Source: an uncultured beta proteobacterium
Lineage (GTDB): Bacteria; Pseudomonadota; Gammaproteobacteria; Burkholderiales; Rhodocyclaceae
Direction of reading: 5' to 3'
Length of the DNA: 6,778 nucleotides
NCBI GenBank assembly: GCA_903930395.1
Contig: CAIYYE010000063.1
Coordinates: 1-6,778 of the forward strand
The position numbers were made by a program, and so were the translations under genes. The notes under the pieces are model-generated. The model was not told where the DNA came from, searched no databases, and saw only the letters and a list, made by a program, of their open reading frames with translations. Shown here in pieces: positions 1 to 6,777 of the stretch; position 1 is the first letter of the stretch, and each line of letters begins with the position of its first letter.

Positions 1-69
1 ACAACACGGACCCGTGGCCCGAAAAACACGACCAGTTATATCCAGACCACCGTTCTTGTTGAGTACTAG
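1..69 (+). CDS. pilX: C-terminal end of a probable type IV pilus minor pilin PilX (partial, 5' end outside window)
   Basis: An open frame enters from the left edge in frame 1 and stops at TAG 67-69, giving 22 residues that end RGPKNTTSYIQTTVLVEY. The pattern of an Arg-Gly turn, an Asn/Thr stretch and a hydrophobic beta strand (YIQTTVLV) resembles the last strand of PilX-type minor pilins, which often end in a similar 'ARG...N..VVLQ' segment. It lies 9 nt upstream of pilY1, exactly where pilX sits in minor-pilin operons, and the pilY1 ribosome binding site overlaps its stop codon. PilX would act with the other minor pilins and PilY1 in the complex that primes pilus assembly and caps the fibre. 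The fragment is too short for sequence alone to be decisive; the assignment leans on position. Confidence 0.55.
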   Translation, partial: TTRTRGPKNTTSYIQTTVLVEY

Positions 70-72
70 GAG
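68..72 (+). promoter_or_regulatory. Ribosome binding site of pilY1, overlapping the upstream stop codon
   Basis: AGGAG lies 6 nt before the ATG at 79 and shares its first two bases with the TAG stop of the upstream gene (67-69). This is a strong Shine-Dalgarno match that fixes the pilY1 start. It also places pilY1 immediately behind the upstream gene in one transcript, with no room for a separate promoter in the 9-nt gap. Confidence 0.8.
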
Positions 73-78
73 ACCCAC

Positions 79-3000
79 ATGAGCAAACATCTACTCAACC
101 TGAAACGTTTGATCCTTGTTGCCGCCATTGGACTAGGCTCACTTGGCGCACAAGGCGGCACGCTCAGCATTTCAAACGTTCCCCTCGGCACCGGTAGCGG
201 CATCAGCGCCAAGCCGAATCTGGTCTTCATTCTGGACGACTCAGGCAGTATGTCATCGGACTACACGCCGGACTGGGTCAACGACTCGGTCTGCCAGTCG
301 AACATGGCCTCGTTCGGCAGCACCTACAATTGCTCCCTGGGTGATGTGCTCTTTAACTGGAGCCGCTTCAACAGCCAGTATTACGACCCAGCCATTCGAT
401 ACTCGCCACCCAAGAATGCCGACGGCAGCGAGTGGGCAAATGCCAATACGTCGCAAACCGCGTCCAAAACCCGTACCGATCCATTCCTCACTACCTCGAC
501 GAAAGACATCATTGCGACCTATCGCGAGGTCTACTGGTGTCAATCCGACTCCGACAGCCCACCCAGCGCCAATTGCAGAACCAATAGCGCCAGTGAATTA
601 AGTGCGGCAGGAAGTGGCTACCCCTACCCGAATGGGACTTATCGATACAGGAAAACTCTCGACAATAGCCCCCCTTATTATTTCGTCGCGAGTTCCGGCG
701 ACCTGAGCTGGTGCTCGAACAAGGCCCTGACCACCTGCCAGAACACGCGCACTTCGACCTATCAATATCCAAAGACAAACGGGACCGCGGCAGCAGCAGC
801 GGTCTCTGCGACAGCATCACTCACCTATACCCAGGCCGGTGGCGGCAGTGGCTGCACCAGCAGTTCCGGACCCTACAGGGTTAGCTCTATTGTCGTGAAC
901 GGCACCGAACTCCTGGCCGGAACGGTCACCATCTATGGTTGCGACAGTGCAGCAAACCGCAGCAAGTTGGCGGCCGATGTAGCCACATCCATCAGCAGCG
1001 GCACGGCAACACACGGTATCTCGGCATCAGCCGCAGGAAATTCGGTGATTCTTACAGCGCCGGGCACACCCAGCTATTCCTTCTGGACCGGAAAGACGAT
1101 AACCCACACAGACAACAGCAGCCGGGTTGATGTCACCGTGAGCAATTTTGCCGGTGGCAAGGAGGCTGTTTCCGCCAGCGGCGGGATAGTCCTGCAACGC
1201 ATTGATATCACCAGTGCAACCGCGTCTTATACCAAAGGCACAGACCGACTCGACTGCACAGGCAGCGCTTGTACCTACCAGGAGGAATTGCAAAATTTCG
1301 CCAACTGGTACTCGTACTATCGAACCCGCATGCACATGATGAAAACATCCATCAGCCGCTCGTTCGCTACGATTTCCGACACAGCACCCGGCTCAGGATT
1401 CCGGATCGGTCTGATGATGATCAGCTCAGGCGCCGACAGCGGCACAGTAGCGGGCTACGGTGACACAACCTGCTGGACCGACAACCGGACGCACGAAGTC
1501 AATATCGGTAATTTTGATCCGTCACAGAAGACCAGCTTCTATACCAATCTTTTTGCTGTCAAGACATGCTCCTATACACCGCTACGCGGAGCCCTGTCGC
1601 GCGCCGGAAGAATGTTCGCCGGACAGGACATCAACAATGGCACGAGCATTTTCAGTGATCCGGTGCAACTGTCCTGCCAACAGAACTTCGCATTCCTCTC
1701 CACCGATGGCTATTGGAATAACAATATTGAAAGCTCTTCCTTTGGTCCGAAGCAGATCAACAACTCGACCGATGTCGGCAACCAGGATGGGACCACATCA
1801 ACCAACTTCGATAGCAAGGCTGTCATCGCCCCCAATCTGGATGCCCTGAACGCGTCGAATACACTGGCCGATGTCGCCTCGTATTACTACAACACCGATC
1901 TTCGGACGTCGATGACCAACGATGTACCTAAATCACCGACCGACCTAGCGGAGCATCAGCACATGGTGACTTTCACCATGGGTCTGGGTGTTGACGGTGC
2001 TCTTGACTATTCACCCGACTATCTGACAGGTGGTTCGGCCGACTTTAACGCCATCCTCCAGGGAACCAAAAACTGGGGAAACCCGATTACCAACTCCACC
2101 GACGCGCGGATCGATGATCTCTGGCACGCAGCGGTGAATGGCCGCGGCCAGTATTTCTCTGCCAAGAACCCTACCTCAGTCGCCAAATCCCTCAACGATG
2201 CGTTGAAAGGCGTGGCGGCAGCCACCGGCGCAGGTGCCTCTGCTGCAACATCCAATCTTGAGCCAGTGGCCGGCGACAATTTCGCCTATGTGGCGAGTTT
2301 TGTGACACAGCGTTGGGAAGGCAACCTCGATGCCAAGAGAATCGATCTGGTGACGGGAACCCTTTCAGATGTCAGTGACTGGTCAGCCCAATCGACCCTC
2401 GACAGTCAAGCTCTCGTCAGTCCTGTCCCTAGCGGCGCATCCGGCCCGGGAAGCCGAAAACTGTACTCATATGACCCATCGATAAGCGGCACTGACAAGA
2501 AGTTCCTGCTGACCTGGACCAATGCCCAGGCAAAAGGTTGGGATGGTTCTGTAACGGGCAAGGACTACTTCAATCCCAATCAATTACCGCAATGTAATCC
2601 CCTGTCGTTCTGCCCCGGGGCCAGCCAGCAGAACATGTTTGAATACCTCATGGGTGGTGCTGATACGACGACCAACAAGTCATACCGCGAGCGTCTCCAT
2701 GTCCTGGGCGATATCATCAACTCCCAGCCATTGTTCGTGAAAAGCCCGTCGTTCAATTACCTCGATACCGGCTACGACACCTTCAAAACGGTCTCCCGTA
2801 AGGCGATGGTCTACGTCAGCGGCAATGATGGCTTCCTTCATGCTTTCGATGCGACAACCGGCAACGAAGACTGGGCTTACCTGCCTACACCAGTGCTGCC
2901 CAACCTTTACGAACTAGCGACCACCAACTACGCGCACCGCTACTATGTCGACGGCAGCGTTGTGGGCGGCGACGTAGCCGTTGGCTCTGCCTGGAAGACC

Positions 3001-4149
3001 ATCCTGGTCGGCGGCTACGGCGGCGGCGGGAAGGGATACTATGCAATCGATATCACCGATCCTACCGCGCCACTTGCCCTCTGGGAGTTTTCCGATGCTC
3101 GTATGGGCCTCAGCTACGGCAATCCGATCATCACCAAACTCCCCGCCGGATCAACCAGCAGCGGCGGCGCTGACATTGCCGGGAAATGGGTAGTCTTGCT
3201 GACTTCTGGCTATAACAATGCCACGAACCTGGGCAGTCACGATGGACAGGGCATCCTGTACGTTCTGGATGCCTACACCGGAACCGAGTATTTCCGGATC
3301 TACGGATGCGCCGACCAAACTTCCGACGGCAGCTGTGCCGGATCGAGCGGGTCGCCTAGTGGCTTGGCGAAAATCAATAACTGGGTAGAGGACTCACTCA
3401 AGAACAACACGGCACTGTATGTCTATGGCGGCGATCTTGAAGGCAACCTGTGGCGCTTTGACCTCGCCAACAAGACTGCATTCGCCGTCGCCAATGTCGC
3501 AGAGCCTATTACGGTCAAACCGGAACTCGCGGAAATTTCAGGGGAACGTGTCGTCCTTTTCGGTACGGGTCTTTTCCTCCAGTCAACGGACCGCTCTGAT
3601 GGCACGAAGCGTTCAATCTATGGCATTCGCGACAATCCCGCCGCGACCAGCACGCTCACCAACGTCAAGACGTCAGGTAGCCTGTTGCGGCAAACGCTGG
3701 TAGCCAACGGAAGCTCCAGGACGATCTCTGGCTCTTCCACCGCCGTCAACTGGACGCTCGACTATGGCTGGTTCATCGAATTGCTCGACACCGGGGAGCG
3801 AATCAATGTGGATCCGAAGCTCCAACTCGGCACCCTGATCATTGCCTCCAACGTTCCTGACAATACCAGTGCAAATTCATGCACCACAGGTGGCTATAGC
3901 TGGCTCAATTATCTGGATATTTCCACTGGTGGATCGGTTGATAACGCACAAAGCAATCCTGATGATCTGGTCAGCGCCAAAATCGGCAATGCCCTCACAG
4001 TCGGTGTCAATGCGGTCAAACTGCCGAATGGCAAACTTATCTCGATTACGACCACGTCTGACAACAAACACCCGGTCTCTGAGACACCGATTGGAACGGC
4101 AAATCTGCCATTGAAGCGTATTTCATGGCGTGAACTTACAACCGACTGA
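79..4149 (+). CDS. pilY1: PilY1, type IV pilus tip-associated adhesin / assembly factor (VWA-like N-terminus, beta-propeller C-terminus)
   Basis: PilY1 is a secreted or outer-surface protein that works with minor pilins to promote pilus extension, and acts in adhesion, twitching and surface sensing. The start is set by AGGAG at 68-72. A Sec signal peptide covers about residues 1-26 (basic n-region, core LILVAAIGLG). A von Willebrand A-like region follows: the metal-site motif D-x-S-x-S is D53/S55/S57 in ILDDSGSM, with the likely Thr at T500 (YTPLRGAL) and Asp at D543 (LSTDGYWN). The segment CTYQEELQNFANWYSYYRTR (398-417) is typical of PilY1. The C-terminal PilY1 beta-propeller runs from about residue 870: LGDIINSQPLFV (876-887), YVSGNDGFLHAFDA (912-925), GGYGGGGKGYYAIDITDP (978-995) and YGGDLEGNLWRFDLA (1116-1130). 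At 1356 aa it is at the long end for the family because of an insertion near residues 250-370. The usual acidic calcium loop before the last blade motif is not evident. It probably belongs to the minor-pilin operon entering from the left. Confidence 0.95.
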   Translation: MSKHLLNLKRLILVAAIGLGSLGAQGGTLSISNVPLGTGSGISAKPNLVFILDDSGSMSSDYTPDWVNDSVCQSNMASFGSTYNCSLGDVLFNWSRFNSQYYDPAIRYSPPKNADGSEWANANTSQTASKTRTDPFLTTSTKDIIATYREVYWCQSDSDSPPSANCRTNSASELSAAGSGYPYPNGTYRYRKTLDNSPPYYFVASSGDLSWCSNKALTTCQNTRTSTYQYPKTNGTAAAAAVSATASLTYTQAGGGSGCTSSSGPYRVSSIVVNGTELLAGTVTIYGCDSAANRSKLAADVATSISSGTATHGISASAAGNSVILTAPGTPSYSFWTGKTITHTDNSSRVDVTVSNFAGGKEAVSASGGIVLQRIDITSATASYTKGTDRLDCTGSACTYQEELQNFANWYSYYRTRMHMMKTSISRSFATISDTAPGSGFRIGLMMISSGADSGTVAGYGDTTCWTDNRTHEVNIGNFDPSQKTSFYTNLFAVKTCSYTPLRGALSRAGRMFAGQDINNGTSIFSDPVQLSCQQNFAFLSTDGYWNNNIESSSFGPKQINNSTDVGNQDGTTSTNFDSKAVIAPNLDALNASNTLADVASYYYNTDLRTSMTNDVPKSPTDLAEHQHMVTFTMGLGVDGALDYSPDYLTGGSADFNAILQGTKNWGNPITNSTDARIDDLWHAAVNGRGQYFSAKNPTSVAKSLNDALKGVAAATGAGASAATSNLEPVAGDNFAYVASFVTQRWEGNLDAKRIDLVTGTLSDVSDWSAQSTLDSQALVSPVPSGASGPGSRKLYSYDPSISGTDKKFLLTWTNAQAKGWDGSVTGKDYFNPNQLPQCNPLSFCPGASQQNMFEYLMGGADTTTNKSYRERLHVLGDIINSQPLFVKSPSFNYLDTGYDTFKTVSRKAMVYVSGNDGFLHAFDATTGNEDWAYLPTPVLPNLYELATTNYAHRYYVDGSVVGGDVAVGSAWKTILVGGYGGGGKGYYAIDITDPTAPLALWEFSDARMGLSYGNPIITKLPAGSTSSGGADIAGKWVVLLTSGYNNATNLGSHDGQGILYVLDAYTGTEYFRIYGCADQTSDGSCAGSSGSPSGLAKINNWVEDSLKNNTALYVYGGDLEGNLWRFDLANKTAFAVANVAEPITVKPELAEISGERVVLFGTGLFLQSTDRSDGTKRSIYGIRDNPAATSTLTNVKTSGSLLRQTLVANGSSRTISGSSTAVNWTLDYGWFIELLDTGERINVDPKLQLGTLIIASNVPDNTSANSCTTGGYSWLNYLDISTGGSVDNAQSNPDDLVSAKIGNALTVGVNAVKLPNGKLISITTTSDNKHPVSETPIGTANLPLKRISWRELTTD
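871..1164 (+). other. Inserted beta-rich domain within PilY1 (about residues 265-362)
   Basis: Within pilY1, between a low-complexity Ala/Gly/Ser stretch (about residues 235-264) and the conserved PilY1 VWA segment that resumes near residue 371, lies a roughly 100-residue module. Its pattern is a strand ending in VNG (SSIVVNGTELLAGTVTIYG, 269-287), a helix-like Ala-rich stretch (KLAADVATSISSG), then ASAAGNSVILTAPG and a closing VTVSNFAGG. This resembles the small beta modules that occur in phage tail and large adhesin proteins; that comparison is from memory of the pattern and was not searched. It is likely a surface-exposed decoration of the adhesin head, possibly a ligand-binding or variable region. 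Two cysteines (C259 and the one in IYGC) could form a disulfide across it. Confidence 0.5.
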
Positions 4150-4171
4150 TTCCTCAAGAAAATCGCAACCC

Positions 4172-4783
4172 ATGGCAAGAAGCAAGCATTTGCTTCTTGC
4201 CTTCTTTTTTTCCCTGGCTTTCCACATCGGCGTTATCTGGCTGGCTATAGAGAGCCGCCAAAACATGTCGGAGGAAGCGATTAGCAGGCGATTAAGCGTC
4301 ACCTTGGTGAGCGCCTCTCAGGCACGCCGCACTAACGGAGCGGAGGGGCTGATTCCACCATCCGAGCAGCAACTGCACACCCCCGCGAACTCCCTTGATG
4401 GTACCGACAGGGACGCCACGGAAACATCACCGATTCCGCTGCCCATCGGGCCAAAGTTCTACGACGCACGGGATCTCAGTAAACGCCCCGCGATCATTTC
4501 AAGAATGCCGGATGATCCCGAGTCGATTCGCACGGACCCCAACGGCGGAAGCGCTGTTCTTGAGATATGGATACTGGAATCCGGCCTGGTGGCGAGGGTC
4601 ATTGCCGTGAAAAGCGACTTGTCAGCCAGCACACTCAACGGACTGGTTGAATTGTTTTCGCAAGCGACATTTGCTCCCGGACTCATCGCGGACAACCCCG
4701 TAAACACGATCTTGACGATCGAAGTCACGGTCAACAAAAGGGCGCCTCAAAAGGCGCCCCCTCCTCCGCAAAAACTTCAATAG
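4172..4783 (+). CDS. Single-pass membrane protein with a TonB-like C-terminal domain, downstream of pilY1
   Basis: The 203-residue protein has a short basic N-terminus (MARSKH), one transmembrane helix (about 7-26, inner membrane, C-terminus in the periplasm), a polar linker of about 70 residues, and a TonB-C-like domain (about 126-187). Evidence for that domain is the strand AVLEIWILESGLVARVIAVK, then ATFAPGLIADNPV and TILTIEVTV, matching the TonB-C plan (strand, G-x-V turn, strand, helix, 'F-x-PG', strand). The helix contains S14-x3-H18, the same spacing as the S16/H20 pair that couples E. coli TonB to ExbB/ExbD. The linker motif FYDARDLSKRP (97-107) resembles the 'Y-x3-ELD-x2-P' segment seen ahead of this domain in many betaproteobacterial TonB-like proteins. 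No proline-rich spacer is present, so it may not reach the outer membrane as TonB does. The chosen ATG lies 22 nt after the pilY1 stop; an in-frame GTG at 4130 would add 14 residues and overlap pilY1. Neither start has a good Shine-Dalgarno. Its role and partner are unknown. The last dozen codons (RAPQKAPPPPQKLQ) carry the opposite-strand terminator. Confidence 0.75.
   Translation: MARSKHLLLAFFFSLAFHIGVIWLAIESRQNMSEEAISRRLSVTLVSASQARRTNGAEGLIPPSEQQLHTPANSLDGTDRDATETSPIPLPIGPKFYDARDLSKRPAIISRMPDDPESIRTDPNGGSAVLEIWILESGLVARVIAVKSDLSASTLNGLVELFSQATFAPGLIADNPVNTILTIEVTVNKRAPQKAPPPPQKLQ
4733..4759 (-). terminator. Rho-independent terminator of the ileS-lspA-fkpB-ispH operon
   Basis: Read on the minus strand, there is a perfect 7-bp stem GGGCGCC / GGCGCCC (4759-4753 and 4746-4740) with a 6-nt loop TTTTGA, followed directly by TTTTGTT (4739-4733). 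It begins 33 nt after the ispH stop codon. On the plus strand the same hairpin is followed by CCTCCTCCGC, with no T tract, so it should act on the minus-strand transcript only. It lies entirely within the coding sequence of the convergent TonB-like gene. Confidence 0.85.
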
Positions 4784-4792
4784 CTGCCGAGG

Positions 4793-5719
4793 CTAGTTCT
4801 TTACCAGTTCTTTCGGAAGAGCGAATGACACATTTTCGTCAACACCCGACATCAGGCTAACTGAAGCCCCGGTCAGCGCCATCACGTGCCTGACGACTTG
4901 TTCTACCAATACCTCAGGCGCCGATGCACCAGCAGAAATGCCGATGCGCTGCTTGCCAGCGACCCAGGCTGCATCGATCTCACCGGCGTTATCGACCAGA
5001 TGGGATGCAACACCACGACCAGCCGCAACCTCTTTCAGGCGCTTGGAATTCGAGCTATTCGGACTCCCCACCACAATCACCAGATCGCACTGTTCAGCCA
5101 GCGCCTTGACCGCATCCTGCCGATTCTGCGTGGCGTAGCAGATATCGTCTTTCTTCGGCCCCTGGATTTCCGGGAAGCGCGCTCTGAGCGCATCGATCAC
5201 GATGCTAGCGTCGTCAACAGACAGCGTCGTCTGCGTAACAAAGGAGAGGTTTTCCGGATTGGCAACCTGCAGGCCGGCGACTTCGTCGGCCGTTTCAACC
5301 AGATACATGCCGCCATTGCTCTGCCCCATCGTCCCCTCGACTTCCGGGTGGCCCTTGTGGCCGATCATGACGACTTCGCGGGTCTGGGTGCGCATTTTGC
5401 CGACTTCGACATGCACCTTGGTGACCAGCGGGCAGGTCGCGTCGAAGACTTTCAGGCCGCGTGCTTCGGCTTCGGCCCGCACGGCCCTGGAAACGCCATG
5501 GGCGCTGAAGATAACTGTGCTGCCGGCCGGCACTTCGCTCAATTCCTCGATGAACACTGCCCCCTTGGCGCGCAGGTCGTCGCAGACGAACTTGTTGTGC
5601 ACGACTTCGTGGCGGACGTAGATCGGCGCGCCGAATTTCTCCAGCGCCCGCTCGACGATGCTGATGGCGCGTTCGACGCCGGCGCAGAAGCCGCGAGGAT
5701 TGGCGAGGATGATTTCCAT
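4793..5719 (-). CDS. ispH: 4-hydroxy-3-methylbut-2-enyl diphosphate reductase (IspH/LytB)
   Basis: This is the last enzyme of the MEP (non-mevalonate) isoprenoid pathway. It reduces HMBPP to IPP and DMAPP with an oxygen-sensitive [4Fe-4S] cluster in the cytoplasm. The 308-residue length is normal (E. coli 316). The three cluster cysteines are C12 ([12 protein letters not shown]), C96 ([11 protein letters not shown]) and C194 ([11 protein letters not shown]). The substrate-binding residues are present: H41 (HEVVHN), H74 (SAHGV), H124 and the proton-relay E126 ([10 protein letters not shown]), the Thr cluster VTQTTLS (161-167) and the [10 protein letters not shown] loop (216-225). The ATG overlaps the fkpB stop by one base (TAATG), so translation is probably coupled. 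It is the last gene of the operon, followed by a terminator. It looks intact and functional. Confidence 0.98.
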   Translation of the reverse strand: MEIILANPRGFCAGVERAISIVERALEKFGAPIYVRHEVVHNKFVCDDLRAKGAVFIEELSEVPAGSTVIFSAHGVSRAVRAEAEARGLKVFDATCPLVTKVHVEVGKMRTQTREVVMIGHKGHPEVEGTMGQSNGGMYLVETADEVAGLQVANPENLSFVTQTTLSVDDASIVIDALRARFPEIQGPKKDDICYATQNRQDAVKALAEQCDLVIVVGSPNSSNSKRLKEVAAGRGVASHLVDNAGEIDAAWVAGKQRIGISAGASAPEVLVEQVVRHVMALTGASVSLMSGVDENVSFALPKELVKN

Positions 5720-6150
5720 TACATGATTCCGATGATTTCCACCTCGAAGCGGATCGTTTTTCCGGCCATCGGGTGGTTGAAGTCGAACAAGGCGTGCGTG
5801 GCATCGAGCTCACGCAGGAAGCCGGCGAAGGTGCCGCCATTCGGGGCGGTGAATTCGACGACGGAATTGGCCTTGAGTTCCATGTCAGCCGGCAGACCGG
5901 CGCGGGCAATGCGCTCGACGAGGCGCTCGTTGTGCATGCCGAAAGCCTGTGCCGGTTCAAGCTCGAAAACGAAGCGTTCGTGCGCCGGCAGGCCGATGAG
6001 CACGGATTCGAGATTTTCGGCCAGCTGGCCGCTGCCCATCTGCAGGGTGGCCGGGCTCATGTCGAAGGTGGACAGGAACTCTTCGCCGTCCACCGCATTG
6101 ATGCGGTAGTGCAGGGTCAGGAAGCTGTCGGAGCGGACGGTAGCGGTCAT
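5719..6150 (-). CDS. fkpB: FKBP-type peptidyl-prolyl cis-trans isomerase, SlpA/FkpB family
   Basis: The 143-residue protein is a small cytoplasmic FKBP of the SlyD/SlpA type, which catalyses proline isomerisation and acts as a folding helper. Family signatures seen are the N-terminal strand LTLHYRI followed by DGEEFLSTF, the [20 protein letters not shown] segment (36-55), ELEPAQAFG (64-71) at the end of the first FKBP half, the inserted flap (IF) region of about 72-118, and the C-terminal [20 protein letters not shown] (123-142), where DFNHPLAGK is diagnostic. It lacks the His-rich metal-binding tail of SlyD, which favours SlpA/FkpB. A longer reading of the frame is possible upstream, but the ATG at 6150 gives the standard N-terminus, overlaps the lspA stop (TGATG) and follows a purine-rich AAAAAAGAGA. 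The position between lspA and ispH is the same as in E. coli. Confidence 0.95.
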   Translation of the reverse strand: MTATVRSDSFLTLHYRINAVDGEEFLSTFDMSPATLQMGSGQLAENLESVLIGLPAHERFVFELEPAQAFGMHNERLVERIARAGLPADMELKANSVVEFTAPNGGTFAGFLRELDATHALFDFNHPMAGKTIRFEVEIIGIM

Positions 6151-6629
6151 CAGGAAATCTCTTTTTTGTGGTTGGTGCTCAATTGCTCGACGATGAGCAA
6201 GACGGCACCGAGCGTAATGGCGGAATCGGCGACATTGAAAGCGGGCCAGTAATAACCGGCGACATGCCACTGGACGAAATCGACGACGGCGCCGAAGCGC
6301 ACCCGGTCGATCACATTGCCCAGGGCACCGCCCATGACCAGCGACAAGGCCAGCGAGAGCAGCTTTTGCTGCGGATGCTGGCGGAGCATGACGGCGATCC
6401 AGCCGGAAATGCCGAGCGCCAGTACCGTGAAAAACCAGCGCTGCCAACCCGGCTGGTCAGCCAGCAGGCTGAAGGCGGCACCAGGATTGAAGGTCAGCAC
6501 CCAGTTCCAGAACGGCGCGAAGTAGATCGTTTCACCGAAACCGATATTCTCCAGAACCAGCCACTTGCTGAGCTGGTCAAGGACGATGACCAGCCCGGCC
6601 AGCACGTACCAATGCCCGGCTTTAGGCAT
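6150..6629 (-). CDS. lspA: Lipoprotein signal peptidase (prolipoprotein signal peptidase II)
   Basis: LspA is an inner-membrane aspartyl protease that removes signal peptides from diacylated prolipoproteins at the lipobox; it is the target of globomycin. The 159-residue product has four hydrophobic segments (about 7-24, 64-82, 92-108 and 133-150). The conserved motifs are DQLSKW (18-23), TFNPGAAFS (46-54), GNVIDR (104-109) with catalytic D108, and FNVADS (131-136) with catalytic D135. The start chosen is the ATG at 6629 (MPKAGHW): it gives a normal length, has GAGG 9 nt upstream, and sits inside the end of ileS with an 8-nt overlap (ATGCCTAA). An in-frame ATG at 6653 would add eight residues. 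Its stop overlaps the fkpB start. Confidence 0.97.
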   Translation of the reverse strand: MPKAGHWYVLAGLVIVLDQLSKWLVLENIGFGETIYFAPFWNWVLTFNPGAAFSLLADQPGWQRWFFTVLALGISGWIAVMLRQHPQQKLLSLALSLVMGGALGNVIDRVRFGAVVDFVQWHVAGYYWPAFNVADSAITLGAVLLIVEQLSTNHKKEIS

Positions 6630-6777
6630 GCGCACGGGCCTCGCCGTCGCCATGCAGGTTGCTGACACAGCGGCCGCACAGCCCCGGATGCTCGGGCTGG
6701 GCACCGACATCCTCGCGGACGTGCCAGCAGCGCTCGCACTTGGCGTGTTCGAGCGGCGTGGCGATGACTTGTTCGTT
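6622..6777 (-). CDS. ileS: Isoleucyl-tRNA synthetase, C-terminal zinc-finger end (partial, 5' part outside window)
   Basis: The last 51 codons of a gene entering from the right edge end at TAA (6624-6622). The peptide contains [12 protein letters not shown] and LCGRCVSNL, that is two Cys-x2-Cys pairs forming the C-terminal zinc-binding domain of bacterial IleS. This domain contributes to tRNA(Ile) recognition and charging. The ending GDGEARAHA is in the style of betaproteobacterial IleS. The 3' end overlaps the lspA start by 8 nt, and the ileS-lspA order is conserved across Proteobacteria. The catalytic and editing domains lie outside the window. Confidence 0.95.
   Translation of the reverse strand, partial: NEQVIATPLEHAKCERCWHVREDVGAQPEHPGLCGRCVSNLHGDGEARAHA

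Noticed and set aside
781..804. GCG/GCA-rich Ala repeat in pilY1, considered as a slippage-prone phase-variation tract
   Set aside because: The repeat units are short, imperfect and codon-length, so slippage would not shift the frame; nothing suggests phase switching.
4130..4171. GTG start for the TonB-like gene, overlapping the pilY1 end
   Set aside because: It would add a polar 14-residue leader before MARSKH and has no clear ribosome binding site. The ATG at 4172 gives a normal basic N-terminus directly before the membrane helix. Not fully excluded, since the ATG also lacks a strong Shine-Dalgarno.
4781..4803. Possible plus-strand terminator: TAGC...GCTA stem followed by GTTCTTT
   Set aside because: The stem is only 4 bp with AT pairs and the T tract is interrupted, so it is too weak to call.
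5295..5960. 221-residue minus-strand frame crossing the fkpB-ispH junction
   Set aside because: Arg/Pro/Ser-rich out-of-frame translation of the real genes, with no domain and no start signal.
4886..6109. 407-residue open frame on the plus strand, antisense to ispH and fkpB
   Set aside because: It overlaps two well-conserved genes completely, has a composition typical of the complement of GC-rich coding sequence, and shows no recognisable domain. It is a shadow frame.
6168..6665. 165-residue plus-strand frame antisense to lspA
   Set aside because: Fully covered by lspA and the ileS end, whose motifs are clear; no independent support.
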